Origin: Turnera subulata | Taxonomy: Eukaryota > Streptophyta > Magnoliopsida > Malpighiales > Passifloraceae | Direction: 5' to 3' | Assembly: GCA_028386065.3 (NCBI GenBank) | Contig: JAKUCV010000443.1 | Location: forward strand, 245,162 to 309,161 | DNA length: 64,000 nucleotides | Shown here: piece by piece, positions 22,465 to 35,600 of the stretch | Layout of the letters: each line of letters starts with the position of its first letter | Numbering within the stretch: position 1 is the first letter of the stretch | Made by a program: the position numbers and the translations under genes | The notes under the pieces: model-generated | Databases searched by the model: none | Told to the model about the DNA's origin: nothing | What the model saw: only the letters and a program-made list of their open reading frames with translations

Positions 22465-24325
22465 ATGGCTTGTTGTGAAACCAAGCTCCATTGGTTGCTC
22501 TTTGTCCTGTTGATAGCTGCGACTCCAAATTATTACCTGTGTGTGAATGGAGAGCCTGAAGTGCCATGTTACTTCATTTTTGGAGACTCATTGGTGGATA
22601 GTGGCAATAACAACAATCTTCAAACATCGGCTAAAGTCAATTACCCACCATATGGTATTGACTTTCCTGATGGCCCAACAGGGAGGTTTACCAATGGCCG
22701 AACATCTGCTGATATAATTGGTCTCGTCCTTTTTATCCCTTCTTGATTCTTTTTTTGTTTTATTGGAATTCATTCTTCCCTTACAATCTATTGGTCATGG
22801 CTCATGTATTATGTTAATTTGTTGCAGTTACTTTGTGGAAATCTCAATATATCACAGAAGAGTTTGCATGTAGATAGTGCGCTGCAAAATTAGCAAAAAT
22901 ACTACTTCTGGAATTACCGTGGGTTATTTAAAATTTGGAATACAAAGATAACATCACATAAATAGTATCTCAATTCATTATGTGAAATGAAATGTTTCTG
23001 GAAAACATATAAGCTATTTTTCTTGAATCGGTGAAATAGGTAGCATTGATGAATTATGATATATAAGTTGCAATATTTCAGGCATAAGATTTGCGTTAAG
23101 TTGGTAAAAGTACTTATCATGCCAAGGAAAATTTTTTTTCTCTGCAGGTGAAATGCTTGGCTTTGATGCTTACATTCCACCCTATCGAACTGTCACTGCC
23201 TCACAGGTTCTCCAGGGAGTAAATTACGCTTCTGGTTCAGCTGGAATTCTAGATGAAACTGGGAAACACTTGGTAACAATACACATTCATTAGTGTTTCA
23301 TATAGATACCTGCAAAACTTGTTTTTTAACCAAAAGTTAATTACTGCTATTAATTACCTTTTGATACTAAACTGCTATTAATTAATTACTTGCAGGGTGT
23401 TAACGTGGAACTGAACAGGCAACTAAAGAATCACCAAGTTATCATCTCTCGCATAGTTGATCTGCTAGGCAGTAAAGAATCAGCTGTCACACACCTAAAC
23501 AAATGCTTATATTCCGTTGTAGTTGGCAGTAACGACTACATAAACAACTATTTCCAGCCCAATAATTACCCTAGTAGCAGCAAGTATGACCCACAACAAT
23601 ATGCAGAGTTCCTGATGAAACAATATTATCAGCAAATTAAGGTTAGTATTCATACCCATGTCTGCTCTGCATAACATCAATTAATTCCCATGTTCATGAT
23701 ATTATATTGCATGTGACTGGTTAGTGGTGACACAGAATATATCTACATATATATATGTATATAATTAAGGGGCTGACTTTTGACATATGGGGAAACAATT
23801 TTGTTGCAGATTTTGTACAATTATGGAGCAAGGATGGTGGCCATGACAGGTATTGGACCCATTGGTTGTACCCCAAATGCTACTGCTACGCATAGCACAG
23901 GTTTATCCTTATGTGTGGACTCCATGAATGATGCTGCAAAGTTCACCTACTTGAGCCCATTTGGAATTGATATTTTGTCAGAATATCCTGTTGTCCCTGG
24001 TATGGATACAGACCCACTACTCTACATGTATTTCCTAACTTATGATACCATGATTCTTTGACTTTCATTTATGTCATGAAAGTAACTTCTATTCTCTTGT
24101 GCCTCAGGTTTGAAGATTAAGATTGATGGTTGTTGCCAGCTAAATGAATATGGTCAATGTACTGCAGATAAAAAACCATGTTTGTTTAGGGACCTACACT
24201 TGTTTTGGGATGGATTCCACCCTTCAGAAATAGCAAACCGGATAAGCGGAAGGCTATCTTACCTAACTCTGAAGAACAATATCTTGAAGTGCTCTTCAAC
24301 AGATTCCACCCCCTCTTATCTATAA
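22465..24325 (+). CDS. GDSL esterase/lipase 6, internally deleted (344 aa)
   Basis: GDSL family gene with exons 22465-22720, 23148-23272, 23396-23641, 23810-23999 and 24108-24325, joining in frame to 344 residues. The signal peptide ends near residue 29. The catalytic set looks intact: Ser42 in GDSLVDSGNNN, block II NYASGSAGI, Asn173 in GSNDYINNY, Asp307/His310 in WDGFHPSE. Exon 4 is only 190 nt against 244-256 nt in the other genes. MNDAAKFTYLSPFG runs directly from the first half of the exon into the strand before the next intron, so about 22 residues of helix are missing without a frameshift. Intron 1 has the donor GTCTCG, and gene 7 has a similar GTCTAT. Closest to gene 7. It may encode an altered or inactive protein. 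Confidence 0.88.
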
Positions 24326-25391
24326 TTTCCATCCCTTGTTTCATAAGATGAACAAATTAAAGCCATTGCCATGGCTGGCGTGGAAGCAATCACCATGGTC
24401 TCTGCATATTCCTATATATCGTGAGATGATCAATAAGAACCCATATAGAGTGTCAAAAGACTGCAAACAATCACCATTAGTTACCAGCAAACAGTCACCA
24501 TCAATGGTAATCATGTGATTGCATTAATCATTGATACATTGTATAGTAAAAGAGGGTGCTTATCTACATATAGCTGCTGGAGTTAGAATTAGTTTGCTCT
24601 TCTATATATGTGATGCACTAGTCAAATGAAGAATATCGTAGTTCAAGTTACTCTAGTTAATTAGTCAACAACAATAAAGATGTTAGTTTAAATTATTTCC
24701 AAATATTTTGGCACTGTATTCTCTCTATATATAAATGAGTTGTTTGTTTTGAAGACTATCTGTTAATAAAAAGCATCCTCAATTTTTACATGGTACAAGT
24801 GCAGATGATCTCATTGTTCTAATTACCGCTTTATATTGTATCATATTTATTTTTCTTTCTTCCATCATATTTTTAGTTTATAATAATGTGGTCTTTAATA
24901 AAGTAACTATCATTCCAGACCAAAAATAATAAAGTAACTATCATTACCTTTTTATGTTGTTACTTTACTTTGTATGAGAGTTCTTAATCAAATATCGTAC
25001 TTCTTGGTTGTTATATTGAGAAGTTCGGAAGAATGATGAAGAATATTTAATTAATTCACTACCGTAAAGTCTTATTTTCTTCTATAAAATTCAACCCGTT
25101 TACTGGGCTCTCATAGTTCATGGGTTATTGGGACAGTTGTTGATCCAAAATTAGCATTTACCAAATCCGAATGGGCCCAGAATAGAGAAGAGGATCCACT
25201 TTTTGATGTGGTGCTAGCCCACAAGAGCTTATAGTTCTGATGAATACTGAGATGAGAAAAAGCTATTAACTCTGTTCTAAAATCTTATTCCTACAATAAT
25301 GCAGAAACTGGAAGACTGGTTGTGTAAAAACAATTAGAAAATTAGAGATAAATAGTCCAAATCTTTTATTCAATTCAACATCTGAAAATAT
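24326..25391. other. Intergenic, GDSL gene 6 to CHX (convergent)
   Basis: 3' flanks of two convergent genes. No gene seen. Confidence 0.6.
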
Positions 25392-28279
25392 TTACAGAGC
25401 AGAAAACTCATCATCCATACCATCTAAATCACCCCTAAAATAATGTTGCTGGATGATCAAGATAGAGCTGGTTGGTGAGAAATCAGACCCTGAAAGTACA
25501 TCACCAATTGGACCTAGTTCTGGATATTGCTGCCAATCACTTAATCCTGCTGTCAATACTGTATTCACTGACCCCATACCTTGCCCTACAATGATTAGTT
25601 TATAGTCTTCATCCAATGTCCTAAGTGTGGTATATGTCTCGGCTGAATTAGCCAGGTGCTTTTCCCTGTATGCTACATGTCCAATTGCTATATATCTCTC
25701 GTAAAAATCTGCAAAGCATTCATCATCTAACTTCATGTCTGCTTCTTGTGCTGCAACGTTTACCCTGTAATTATTAATACTTCTTGAGGCTTCATTATCT
25801 GCATTATCGTCTAGTAGGAACCTTATCACTGTAAGTTTTACCCTCTGGTGCTTTGCCACCAAACTTGCATAAGCTAGTGACTCTCGATCATCTCTGCCAC
25901 CAATGAATATCACTGCTACATGGAAAGATCCAGCAGATTTCGACATGTCCATACTCATTGCAGAACCTCGCTCCACAAGAATTCCAATAGAGCATGGAGC
26001 ATTTCGAAGCACCTGTGTAAAAATAACACTTGATTAAAGTAAAAAAAAACACTAGAATACTAACATTCAATGGAAATGCTTGGTTCTGCTTAAGCAGAAC
26101 TCAAGTATCGAGTCGTTGTGTACGCAAAAATAAAAAAGCCTTCGTTAAGAGACTCACTCGGATCCAGATTAGTCAGGACAAAGCTTTGAATACCGCATGG
26201 GCAACCTAAAATATAAATGGTAAACATTATGATTGTTACCTTTCTATTAACATATCGGAATGCGGCCTGCAATGCTTCTACTGTTCCGTCTTCGCGTCGG
26301 ATTTTATGGAATGGCAAAACGAGGAGTTGAACTTTTAATTCTTCAGCCAAGCCACAAATATCCTGTGCCATGTTATTGAAAGTAGACAAAGCCAGCATTC
26401 TTCTAAGTGTGATTCCAGTGCCTTTTTCATCCACATAAGCTTGTAGTCTGCCTGTAATTTCTTCTCTCATGTTTACTACATCAGGATCAGTCACTGTTAC
26501 TGTATCTGTTCCTTCTTGGCGCACCAATGTGGCTGCTATTTGCTCAGTGAGCTCAATCATGTCCATAGAGTAGACCACAATCCCCGGATCAGTATTCCCA
26601 CTACAAAGCTCCATGAAGTTGATAGTTGAAGCTATATTTTGCAAACCATGGAGACCAGCCAAGAGCCGAAGCTCATTGGATCGGTCCAGGAATTGAAGTT
26701 TTCTTGGATGAGTTGGTGATCGTTTCCTAGCACGCTTGATTATTTGTTTCACAATACTTGGGGTACTTGCAACAGTTATAAGAATCACAGTAATCATCAT
26801 GCAATTGGTTGTACGGGATATAATGCGATTCTGCGTCCAAAAACAGAAGTTTAATATTCTTGGAGCCAAGTTAGTTAGTCAACAATAGTGGACTAGAGAG
26901 TAATCAAAGTAGAAAAGATAGGATGAAAAGTATAATGACATTTACCAATGAAGCAGTGGTGGTCAAGAACAGTTGAAAATAGCCTTTTGAGCTCAAAAGT
27001 AACCCAATATCAACAGACTCACGCCAAGGGAAAGTGAACAATGTCCCACCAATGACTACACCTATCATCTTTCCAAAGATTGTGATCACCAATAGGACCA
27101 ATAATCTTCCCCATATAGCCCACCCTTTAACATCAATCTTGCTTAAATCAGCAGCATATCCTGCCCAAAACGTGAAAAGAGGGTAGTAGAGAGTGGTTAA
27201 CAAGTAATTGATTTTTCCGACAGCCCATCTTGATATCCTGCCATATCTTGGCAAGAAAAGTCCAGCCATGAATGCACTGAGCATGGGGCTATATCCATAA
27301 AGTGGGGAGGCACAGCAAACCATGACCATGAATGCAATGGAGATCACCAAGTGAGGGCCTTGCATGGATTTTCCATCAGGGTTTTCATTGTTGATCCAAT
27401 TTACAAATATTGGAGAAACACTTGCTGTGAACACTATCTGGAGATGCAGTGCTGCAGTCATAGTTGAGGTCTTGAGGGCACTTATTGCGAAATCCTGAAC
27501 ATCAGTAGCGTGGAACAATGGAGGAAAGAAAAGATATCCAATGCATATGAGAAGAACAGACATCATATCTGTATGGACTCCTGCAATATGCACAAGTCTT
27601 CCTATATCTGACTTGCCTATCCTGAGACTGGTTACAAGGTGGGTTAGAATGTGAGAGCTGGTGCCAGATAGAATGAAGGAGAAAAGAAGGGTGAATCCAA
27701 TACTGGAACGGTTAAAGAAGTGGAGGAATGGGGTTATTCCACAGGCTAGGAGGAAAGGGAATGCCATTCCACAATAGGCTATCAAAGCATCTTGACTTGG
27801 TGGTTTTAAGAGAACATAAGGATCCATTTCCAGTGCTAGCACAAATGTGTAGCATATCATACCAAATTCGGCTATAAAATTAATTGTTGTCAATGTATTA
27901 GGATCGAAAAATAGCCGTATTTTTTTGATGGAACCAAGAGTCATCCCAACCTGTCCTTAACAAACAAAAGCATGGTGTTATTGGAAGCTTGGAAGAAGAA
28001 GTGAAAAAAATTGTGGCAATGATGTCAAAAAGATAAGGTATACTATATATATAGTCATAGCATGTATGCATTGGCATTACATTTTGCAGAGACAAAAGAG
28101 GAACTCACAAGTATTTCAGAGACAATACGTGGCTGTGACAGAGACTTCAGGATGAAGTGAAGAATGTAACTCAAGGCATATGTCAATATAAGAGTAATCA
28201 CTTTTCCTGGTTCATTTTGGACAGCACAAGCTATACCAAGCTGGGATTCTCTTGTAGAACTTTCAAGTGATTCAGACAT
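25392..28279 (-). CDS. CHX-type cation/H+ antiporter (4 exons, 795 aa)
   Basis: Plant CPA2-family exchanger (CHX), expected to move K+ or Na+ against H+ across an internal or plasma membrane. Exons on the minus strand are 28279-28109, 27950-26946, 26830-26240 and 26012-25392, all phase 0 and GT-AG, giving 795 residues, the usual CHX length. The first 400 or so residues are a hydrophobic multi-span domain with QPRIVSEIL near the start and GKMIGVVIGG and GLLLSSKG near its end. The usual polar-Asp pair of the transport core reads HTDMM here. The C-terminal half is the soluble CHX tail (APCSIGILVERG, FIGGRDDRESLAYA, ELGPIGDVLSGSDF). The ATG at 28279 is the first in frame after a stop. An extra 5' exon joining at the AAG before GTAGTAAAAAGCC cannot be excluded. 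It sits inside the GDSL array on the opposite strand. Confidence 0.9.
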
Positions 28280-28980
28280 GTTGAAAAGTTTGATGTTGCC
28301 GTTTTCATCAAACAACAACTTGGGGCTTTTTACTACCTTGAAAAGAGTAGAGGATTATTTATAAATAAAGATTTATGTGAGTTGTTCTACTAATATGGGT
28401 AAAGTAAGGGTTACATCATCTAAGATATCATGAACATAACAACAGTAAACTAGTTCCCAAATTCCTAAGGAATAGCTCCCACTGAATAGCTAGTGTCACT
28501 GGAGGTGTTATCCAAATGAATAGTCAAATTGTCAAAATGCCATATTTTACGCAAAGGAATTTGTTAATTACATAGCCGTATTGACATTTTCACGAACAAC
28601 ATTAACAACAAAGTAGGCACTGAAGATTTGGAAATAAGTTTAATAATAACGGTTCACATATGTATATCTCTTCTTTCTAGGACATGAAGCTATAGCTAAT
28701 CCCAAAAGTAATATTACTATGCAGTTATTGAAACAAAAGTTTCAACGCCATATAGGTGTTCACTCAGAACTTAGACGATACAATGATGAGCTTGTATGGT
28801 ATACTTATTGAGACAAAAAAAAAAATTCTAAATAATTCTTTTACTATCTTCAGATTCTACAGCTAATTTTAGAAATATTCAGTTGTTAGAATGTTGTCCT
28901 TGATTTGATGGCAATTCAATTAAAATTATGGAGTACTTGGATACCATGATGCAAGCATCCTTTTAATTTCTATGTGTCAC

Positions 28981-29039
<59 letters not shown>

Positions 29040-29920
29040 ATATATATATAACAACAATGGATGTTAATTATTTCGAATTTATAAGATAAATCTAGGTTGT
29101 CTGCATGTTGTCATGGCTGATTCCTAAATCTTATCCTCCTCCTCTGCAAAAAAGGCGAGATGTGAATTTATGCCATCATAAATGTTGATTACCAGATGTG
29201 TACATGGACATGTGCAGTACTTGTTTTCAACAATAGAAACTAGAAAGATACTAGTATTGGAAATTTTACCGTTGGGGGACTATTTTGGTTCACATGGCGT
29301 AATCTTTCAATTGGATTGTCAAAAGATGGAAAAGCTTGTCAACGGTGGAGCTCAATCTTTCACATTAAACCACACTTGGGTTGTAAAGCTAAGTTATTTT
29401 AATTGGAAAGCAATACAGTGAAAGTAATTAGGAGCTAGATGTGGGCCGAACCATCTTGTTTTCTAATTAACAGAAGTTCAGCACATACAAGAGAATCAAA
29501 TCCATGGCTAATACGATGAATTATTAATCGCCCATCGTATCCCGAGTCGAATCCGAATTAGTAAGGGCAAAATTCCGGACACCGGATATGAAACCAAAAA
29601 GTTAATACAAACTTAATACAAAATTGTACAGAAAACGAAAACTAACATAGAAATCTCCATGTGAAGGGGCAGGCCAGGGATGCTTTGTTCGTGTCAAGAT
29701 CTTCTAGCTTATTAGCACATTTGCCGCCGGATAATAATATCAAAAGGTTGTTGCCTAAACACCACGCACAAAGAGTTTTCCCCTCCTTATGATTTGCAGC
29801 TTTGCATTAAACCACTTCCACACAACTCATTTTCCTGAAACCACAGTTCTTGCTCCATTATTAGCCTAGAGCAGCATGTACATTAATTAATTTTTCTTTC
29901 TACCTAGATTCCTTTTATTT
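28280..29920. other. Intergenic, CHX to GDSL gene 7 (divergent)
   Basis: Divergent promoter region of about 1.6 kb for the CHX gene and gene 7. It contains an AT microsatellite at 28980-29050. The short open frame at 29182-29421 has no recognisable domain. Nothing else seen. Confidence 0.6.
28980..29050. repeat. (AT)n microsatellite
   Basis: About 70 bp of nearly pure TA/AT repeat broken by three TTTA interruptions (TATATTTATATA). Confidence 0.9.
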
Positions 29921-31519
29921 ATGTGTATTGAGATGGCTGTGGTACTGACTGTGCCACAGTGGTTGTGGTTGGTGATTCTTGCATTGATTCTTTCAATCAT
30001 GGACCATTGTGTTGGTGAAGAACCAGATGTGCCTTGTTTTTTCATCTTTGGTGACTCAATGGTTGATAGTGGCAATAATAACAAGCTTGATACTAAGGCC
30101 AAAGCTGACTACCAACCCTATGGGATTGACTTCCCTGATGGTCCAACTGGGAGGTTTACCAATGGTCGAACTGTGGCTGATGTGATTGGTCTATACCCTT
30201 CACTTCTTTAGATATTTTCTTTCGATAATTCATTAGCTGCTTTTTTTTTATTATTCTAAATTCATTAGCTGCTTTAAGTTACTGTCAATGACTCTTTAAT
30301 TGTCTGCTTTGTCATTTCTTCAATTATGTTGTGTGACTTTATAGCTAATTATACCGACAAACTAACATTTCCTCATTACAGGTGAACTTCTGGGGTTTCA
30401 AACTTTCATTAAACCTTTTACAACTGCTGAAGGAGTAGAAATTCTGAGAGGAGTAAACTACGGCTCTGCCTATGCTGGAATTCTTGATAAAACTGGGCAG
30501 CATATGGTAATTGCTCTAGCATCTTCTGCATTTTCAACAGAAATCTGCACAGATATGTTGAAGACAAATTAATATAGAGCTATGTCATTTTCTCAGGGAG
30601 CTCGCTTTACTATGAAAAAGCAGCTAAAACGTCACAAGAAGACTATCTCCAGCATAATTAAATTGCTAGGGAATGAAAAAGAAGTAGCAGAAAAACTCCT
30701 TGAGCAGTGCTTATATCTATCATCATTTGGCGCCAACGACTACATCAACAACTATTACCTGCCAAATCTTTACAATACAAGCAGCCGGTATACCCCGGAG
30801 AAGTATGCTAAATTTCTGGTTCAAAAATACTCTCTGCATATAAGGGTTAGTGATTGGAATTCTTACAAAATGCAGAATGTTTGATAGTTTCTTTTCTTTC
30901 AATTTTTTTTTAACCTCAAAACCAACATGTACAAGCATTTGATACAATATTGGCAGAACAAAATTTTGACACCTTCAGGAGTTGTACCGTAATGGGGCAA
31001 GAAAAGTGGCATTCACTGGAACTGCAGCAATAGGGTGCACCCCTAATGCAACCATGACCTATGGAACGAATGGTTCCTTATGTGTAGAGTACATGAATGA
31101 AGCAAGCGCCATTTTCAACCGCAAACTTGCAGAACTTATTCAGGAATTGAACAAGAGCCTACCTGGTGCAAAATTTGTCTTTCTTGGGCTGTATAATTTT
31201 ATGTTTAGTCTGGCTCGGGAAGGTAATTAGTTAATCATGGTCAGGATTCAATGTTGGTTTTCTTAATATTATGTGGTATCACTCAAATTCTGCTCTATTT
31301 TTATTTGTAGAGTACTGATACATTTGCTCTTTCTGGTCTCAAGGTGGTAACCCGATAAGATGTTGCTGTCCAGTAAATGAATATGGCCTATGCAAACCTC
31401 TCCTTGCTCCATGCCAGTCTAGGGATGTCGCATTGTTCTGGGACGCACTCCATCCAGCTGAATTTTTGAACCATATAGCTGGAGCAATCTCATACATAAA
31501 GATTAGGGATATTTTGTAA
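29921..31519 (+). CDS. GDSL esterase/lipase 7, short C-terminus (353 aa)
   Basis: GDSL family gene with exons 29921-30188, 30382-30506, 30597-30845, 30979-31222 and 31344-31519, in frame, 353 residues (349 if the second ATG at 29933 is used). The hydrophobic signal peptide is WLWLVILALILSIMD. Key residues are Ser46 in GDSMVDSGNNN, block II NYGSAYAGI, Asn178 in GANDYINNY, Asp329/His332 in WDALHPAE. It is the most diverged of the array: block I has Met after the nucleophile, block III reads SSFGAND rather than IGLGSND, and exon 3 is one codon longer. The protein stops at YIKIRDIL, about 15 residues before the usual DIxRL end. It pairs with gene 6 (CTPNAT, NEYG) and is cut off from it by the CHX gene. 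Confidence 0.9.
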
Positions 31520-32630
31520 AGTTTTGAGGTGATATGACCCATCATATTTCTTATTGTTTCTTGGGCAATTCAAATCAATGTTGTTAAGCTAATTAATGGT
31601 CCCAGGTGGTAGTATTTGCTCAACCAGTGTCTTGTCAGAATCGAGAAAATTGTGAAATTGCTCATGTTTGGCCAAAGAAACAAGCAAATGCTAATGACAA
31701 AGGAGGAGATTTGTCACTGTCTTCAAGAAAAGGAACAAGTTAGCAGAAATCTATCAGAGAATTTTAAGGCCTTCATTTAACAACATACAGACATACAAAT
31801 CCTTCTCCCGGCAGCATTCATTCGTTCATGTCTTAATAAGTTGGACTAGAAAAGCTAATACACAATAGGGGATTTCTAGGCCCTGAACTAGGGCAAAGTT
31901 AATATATGCTACTTAGATCTTTCACAATCCATAGAGCTTCAGTTGGTGCATTATCAGGTACCCTCAACAGAAAATAGGAATACAAGAAATATAGAGCGTC
32001 TGCAAAGTATATTAGCTGCAGAAAACAAGAACTAAACGGTTAGACGACAGCATTGTTTAGATGAAAACAGCAGAATTAGGTGCAGCATGTTTGTAGGCCA
32101 AAATTTTGTGCAAGTGGATGAGACTACAATTTAGTTTTTTGTCATGCAAAAATTATGCATTGCAGAGTTCAAAACGTCTTGGACTGGATTAAATTCCACT
32201 TCTATAGCAGGAAAAAGGCATTTATGAGCACCAGAATTTGATGGTAGGTTATCTGTACACCTCCGGTGGTCCAAACCTATTCAACATTATTAAGTATTCC
32301 TTACCAAGGAAAAAAAAAACTATTCAGCATTTGACTTATTTGTAACATCAAGGAACCTTTGCAGCAGATAGCACCCTAACTTGAATGATGCCAGCTGTGG
32401 ACATTAGCTTACTTTCTTGGAAAAAGACTTTATCAAATTGACGACTTCCATTTCTTATTAAATTCTAGGGAAACTGATAACAATTTATGAGGTTCTGAAT
32501 CTTAGTAAGATTTGATGCTACTTAAACATTTAGAATGGATTAAAGATGTAATACCTCTTTACTATATGCATTCAAAATGCAGTAGATGATGATGATGATA
32601 AGTAGCTTATTGACTGATGGAAGAGAGATC
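31520..32630. other. Intergenic, GDSL gene 7 to AG (convergent)
   Basis: 3' flanks of convergent genes; presumably includes the AG 3' UTR just below 32631. No further gene seen. Confidence 0.6.
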
Positions 32631-35600
32631 TTACACCAACTGAAGAGCCATCTGGTCTTGATGCTCATAATGATTGTTGGAATAGTTCCTAGAGTCATAT
32701 GGCTGATGAGACTGCATGATCTCATAGTTACCCCCTCCTGGCATTAGGTTCATGTTCTGCCTCTTTCTTTCATTCTCAGCAATCTAAGCCATCACAGAAT
32801 TCCCATGAAACAATATTACATAAACACTCAAATCAAAGAAGGAGATCTGTAAACATCTATAAATCAGAGAAAGGAACAGAAAGAGAGACCTTTGCTCGGA
32901 GTAGCTGGTTATTGTTGTGCAAATCAATTTCCTGCAATGTGCATTTTTGTTAGAAGAGTAAAGTTAGAAGGACAGTCCACCACTGAAAATTTCTTATCAA
33001 TCACCTCCAATTAAACTTTCGCATTGAATCTTTACTGTATCTAATGTCTTATTTCCCTTGCTGGGACCTAAATTTTATTGTTGACTTTTGAAAATAGGTG
33101 ACAAATATTAGAAACCTCGCATAACAAGGATAGTTATACAGTTCCATATTCATCAAAAAGTCTCCATAAAACGAAATAGAAATATAAAGATGACAAGAAG
33201 CTTGTTGGTAAGGCTCACAAATAGTATAGAGATGCTTTAGACAAAAATGTATATCTGTAAGACCCCAGGTACAGAGATACACAGCCAAGGTCAAAGAGCT
33301 CTTACCCTCTTCTGCATATACTCAATTTCTGCGAAGAGCAACTCATTCTGGTAGAATTTTTGGGTAAGAAGAAACATAACCATTTCAAAAAGGTGTTAGT
33401 TGCACAGGAAAGTCAGCAACAAGGTATCACTTAAGAATAACTTGTAACAAAACATAAGAATGCACATTATATCAGTAGTAGAAGAGGTACCTTCTTGGAC
33501 CTAATTCTGCTAATTCCCTTCTCTAATCGTGACTCCAAGTTCTTAAGTTCCTTAGCAGTCAGTGCACCCAGTGACTCACCCAGCATATTCCTGAAAAAAA
33601 AAAATGGTGACATAAATACATTATTTACCTGACAAAGTTTACAGATGATAGGAGTAAATATGATCATCAAAGACTACCTGTTAGAATTCTGCAAATTACT
33701 GATTTGCTGACGAAGTTTGGCAGCTTCTTGCTGATAGAACTGAAATTCCAATATGCATTGACATTAAAAATTGGAAGGAAAATTATGATCAAAATTCACA
33801 TACTAAGACCAAAAATTTTCACATTCCATACAGTTACTGAACAGATATACTGAACAAAAGCGGCTACCCAAAGCCACTCTGGCCACCTTTGATTCAAAGA
33901 AATACCTGAACATACTTAAGAGAGAGCCTTTCCAGACTCAGAAATTCTTAGCCCTTAGTTTTTGGTATCATAGAGTGGAAGATGTAAAGAAACTAATTTG
34001 GTGTAAGCAGACCAACTAATTTACACGCTAAACTAGCAGGCATAATTAAGAAAAAAATTAAAGATAATACCATATAATTGAAAATTTATTATCAGTTTTA
34101 ACAACCGAAAAAATTAAGCCAATTTAGTGAGCTAGAAAACACCAAATTTGCATATATATGGAAGCATAACAGTTGAGCTCTGTAGAAGCATTTTACATGC
34201 TTTCTTTAAAAGAGGAGTACATATAATTCGTAGCTTGAAAAGTAATAGAACTGGATCTCTCCATCAATGCAACCAACAAAAATGTACCTGAGCATTGGCT
34301 TCAGAAACAGATCCCGTACTGGTTGAGTCTGCACAAGCCTTCTTGTACCTTTCAATTGTCGATTTGACGCTATAAATGTAACAAAAAAAAGAAACTTGTT
34401 AGAAATTAGAAAATGCAACAAAAACATAAGCATTCTCATTCATATTTCACTTTCTGAGACATTAAAGCTAATAAATGATCTATGATCTAAAATTGACTAA
34501 CAGTTCGATAAAACATGAATCATATAGTCAGTCTTAAGGCGACAGTAGAGTAATCGAAATTTCTGTGATAGTTTTAGCTATAATTAACTAATAAATCTAG
34601 TTAAAAATCTGTGGTCAATTATATGGAAAAAAATTCAGCAGCACGGGACTGGTAGCTTATGAGGTAGTTCGAGCTTCAATAAGATGCAATACATTTAATG
34701 TAAACAAAACATCCGTTCCTTACCAGTGGCATCATATATATGGCACTTCAAATCATTTATTTTTTTTAAAAAAATATGTATCTCTGAACAAGTAGTTAAG
34801 CACAAAACTTTTCAATTTCATCGGTCATAATCTTATATATGTTTGGGGACGTATTAATTTGCTTTCTATAACTGTGTAAACTAGACATTTGCACTCATTT
34901 TATGTGCTATTTTTCCAGAACATTTTATTTACAATTTTGATCATCAGTTCTTTAGTTTTAGAAAATCAAACTAATAGAAAATTTGATCAAATTTATTGTC
35001 ACTTACTCTTCCATTCAACTGTTAACAAGCTTTAATGTTTCTAATACACTTTGTTTATAATTATACACGATTGAAAAGTTAGCATTTCACAAGTTCATAT
35101 CGTTTCCCTTCATAATGAACTTCTCGAAAAAAAAAACTCAAAAAGAGAAATTGAAAACAAATTTACCTATTTGATAAAGGTAAGCTGTTATTTTGTTTTA
35201 TATCATATGTTTTCATCCGAAATTAGACTACCAGGAGTTAGTTGGACTTGGCCATTGTTGCAATGACTGCATTGTCTTTGTACTTGCTTTTTCTTTAATG
35301 TAACAATGAATTCTTGCTTCTTATGAAAGAAAAGAAAGGCTATATGACAGAGGCTAGAACTTGTCAGGCATTCCTCAATATTCAATTTACCCTATTTATT
35401 TTGCTAACATTTTTTATTCATTTATGAACAAAAGTATAAGACTTGATTCGGACTCCTATCATTTCATCTATTACAAAACATTCTTGGATTAGTTTTCAGT
35501 TTACTAGTGAAAGATCCAAGCCTTTTCATCAAATAAATGCTTCAAACTTTTCTATGGCGTAGAGAATTTGCTTCTAAAGAATGTCAAAAACTGTATAAAG

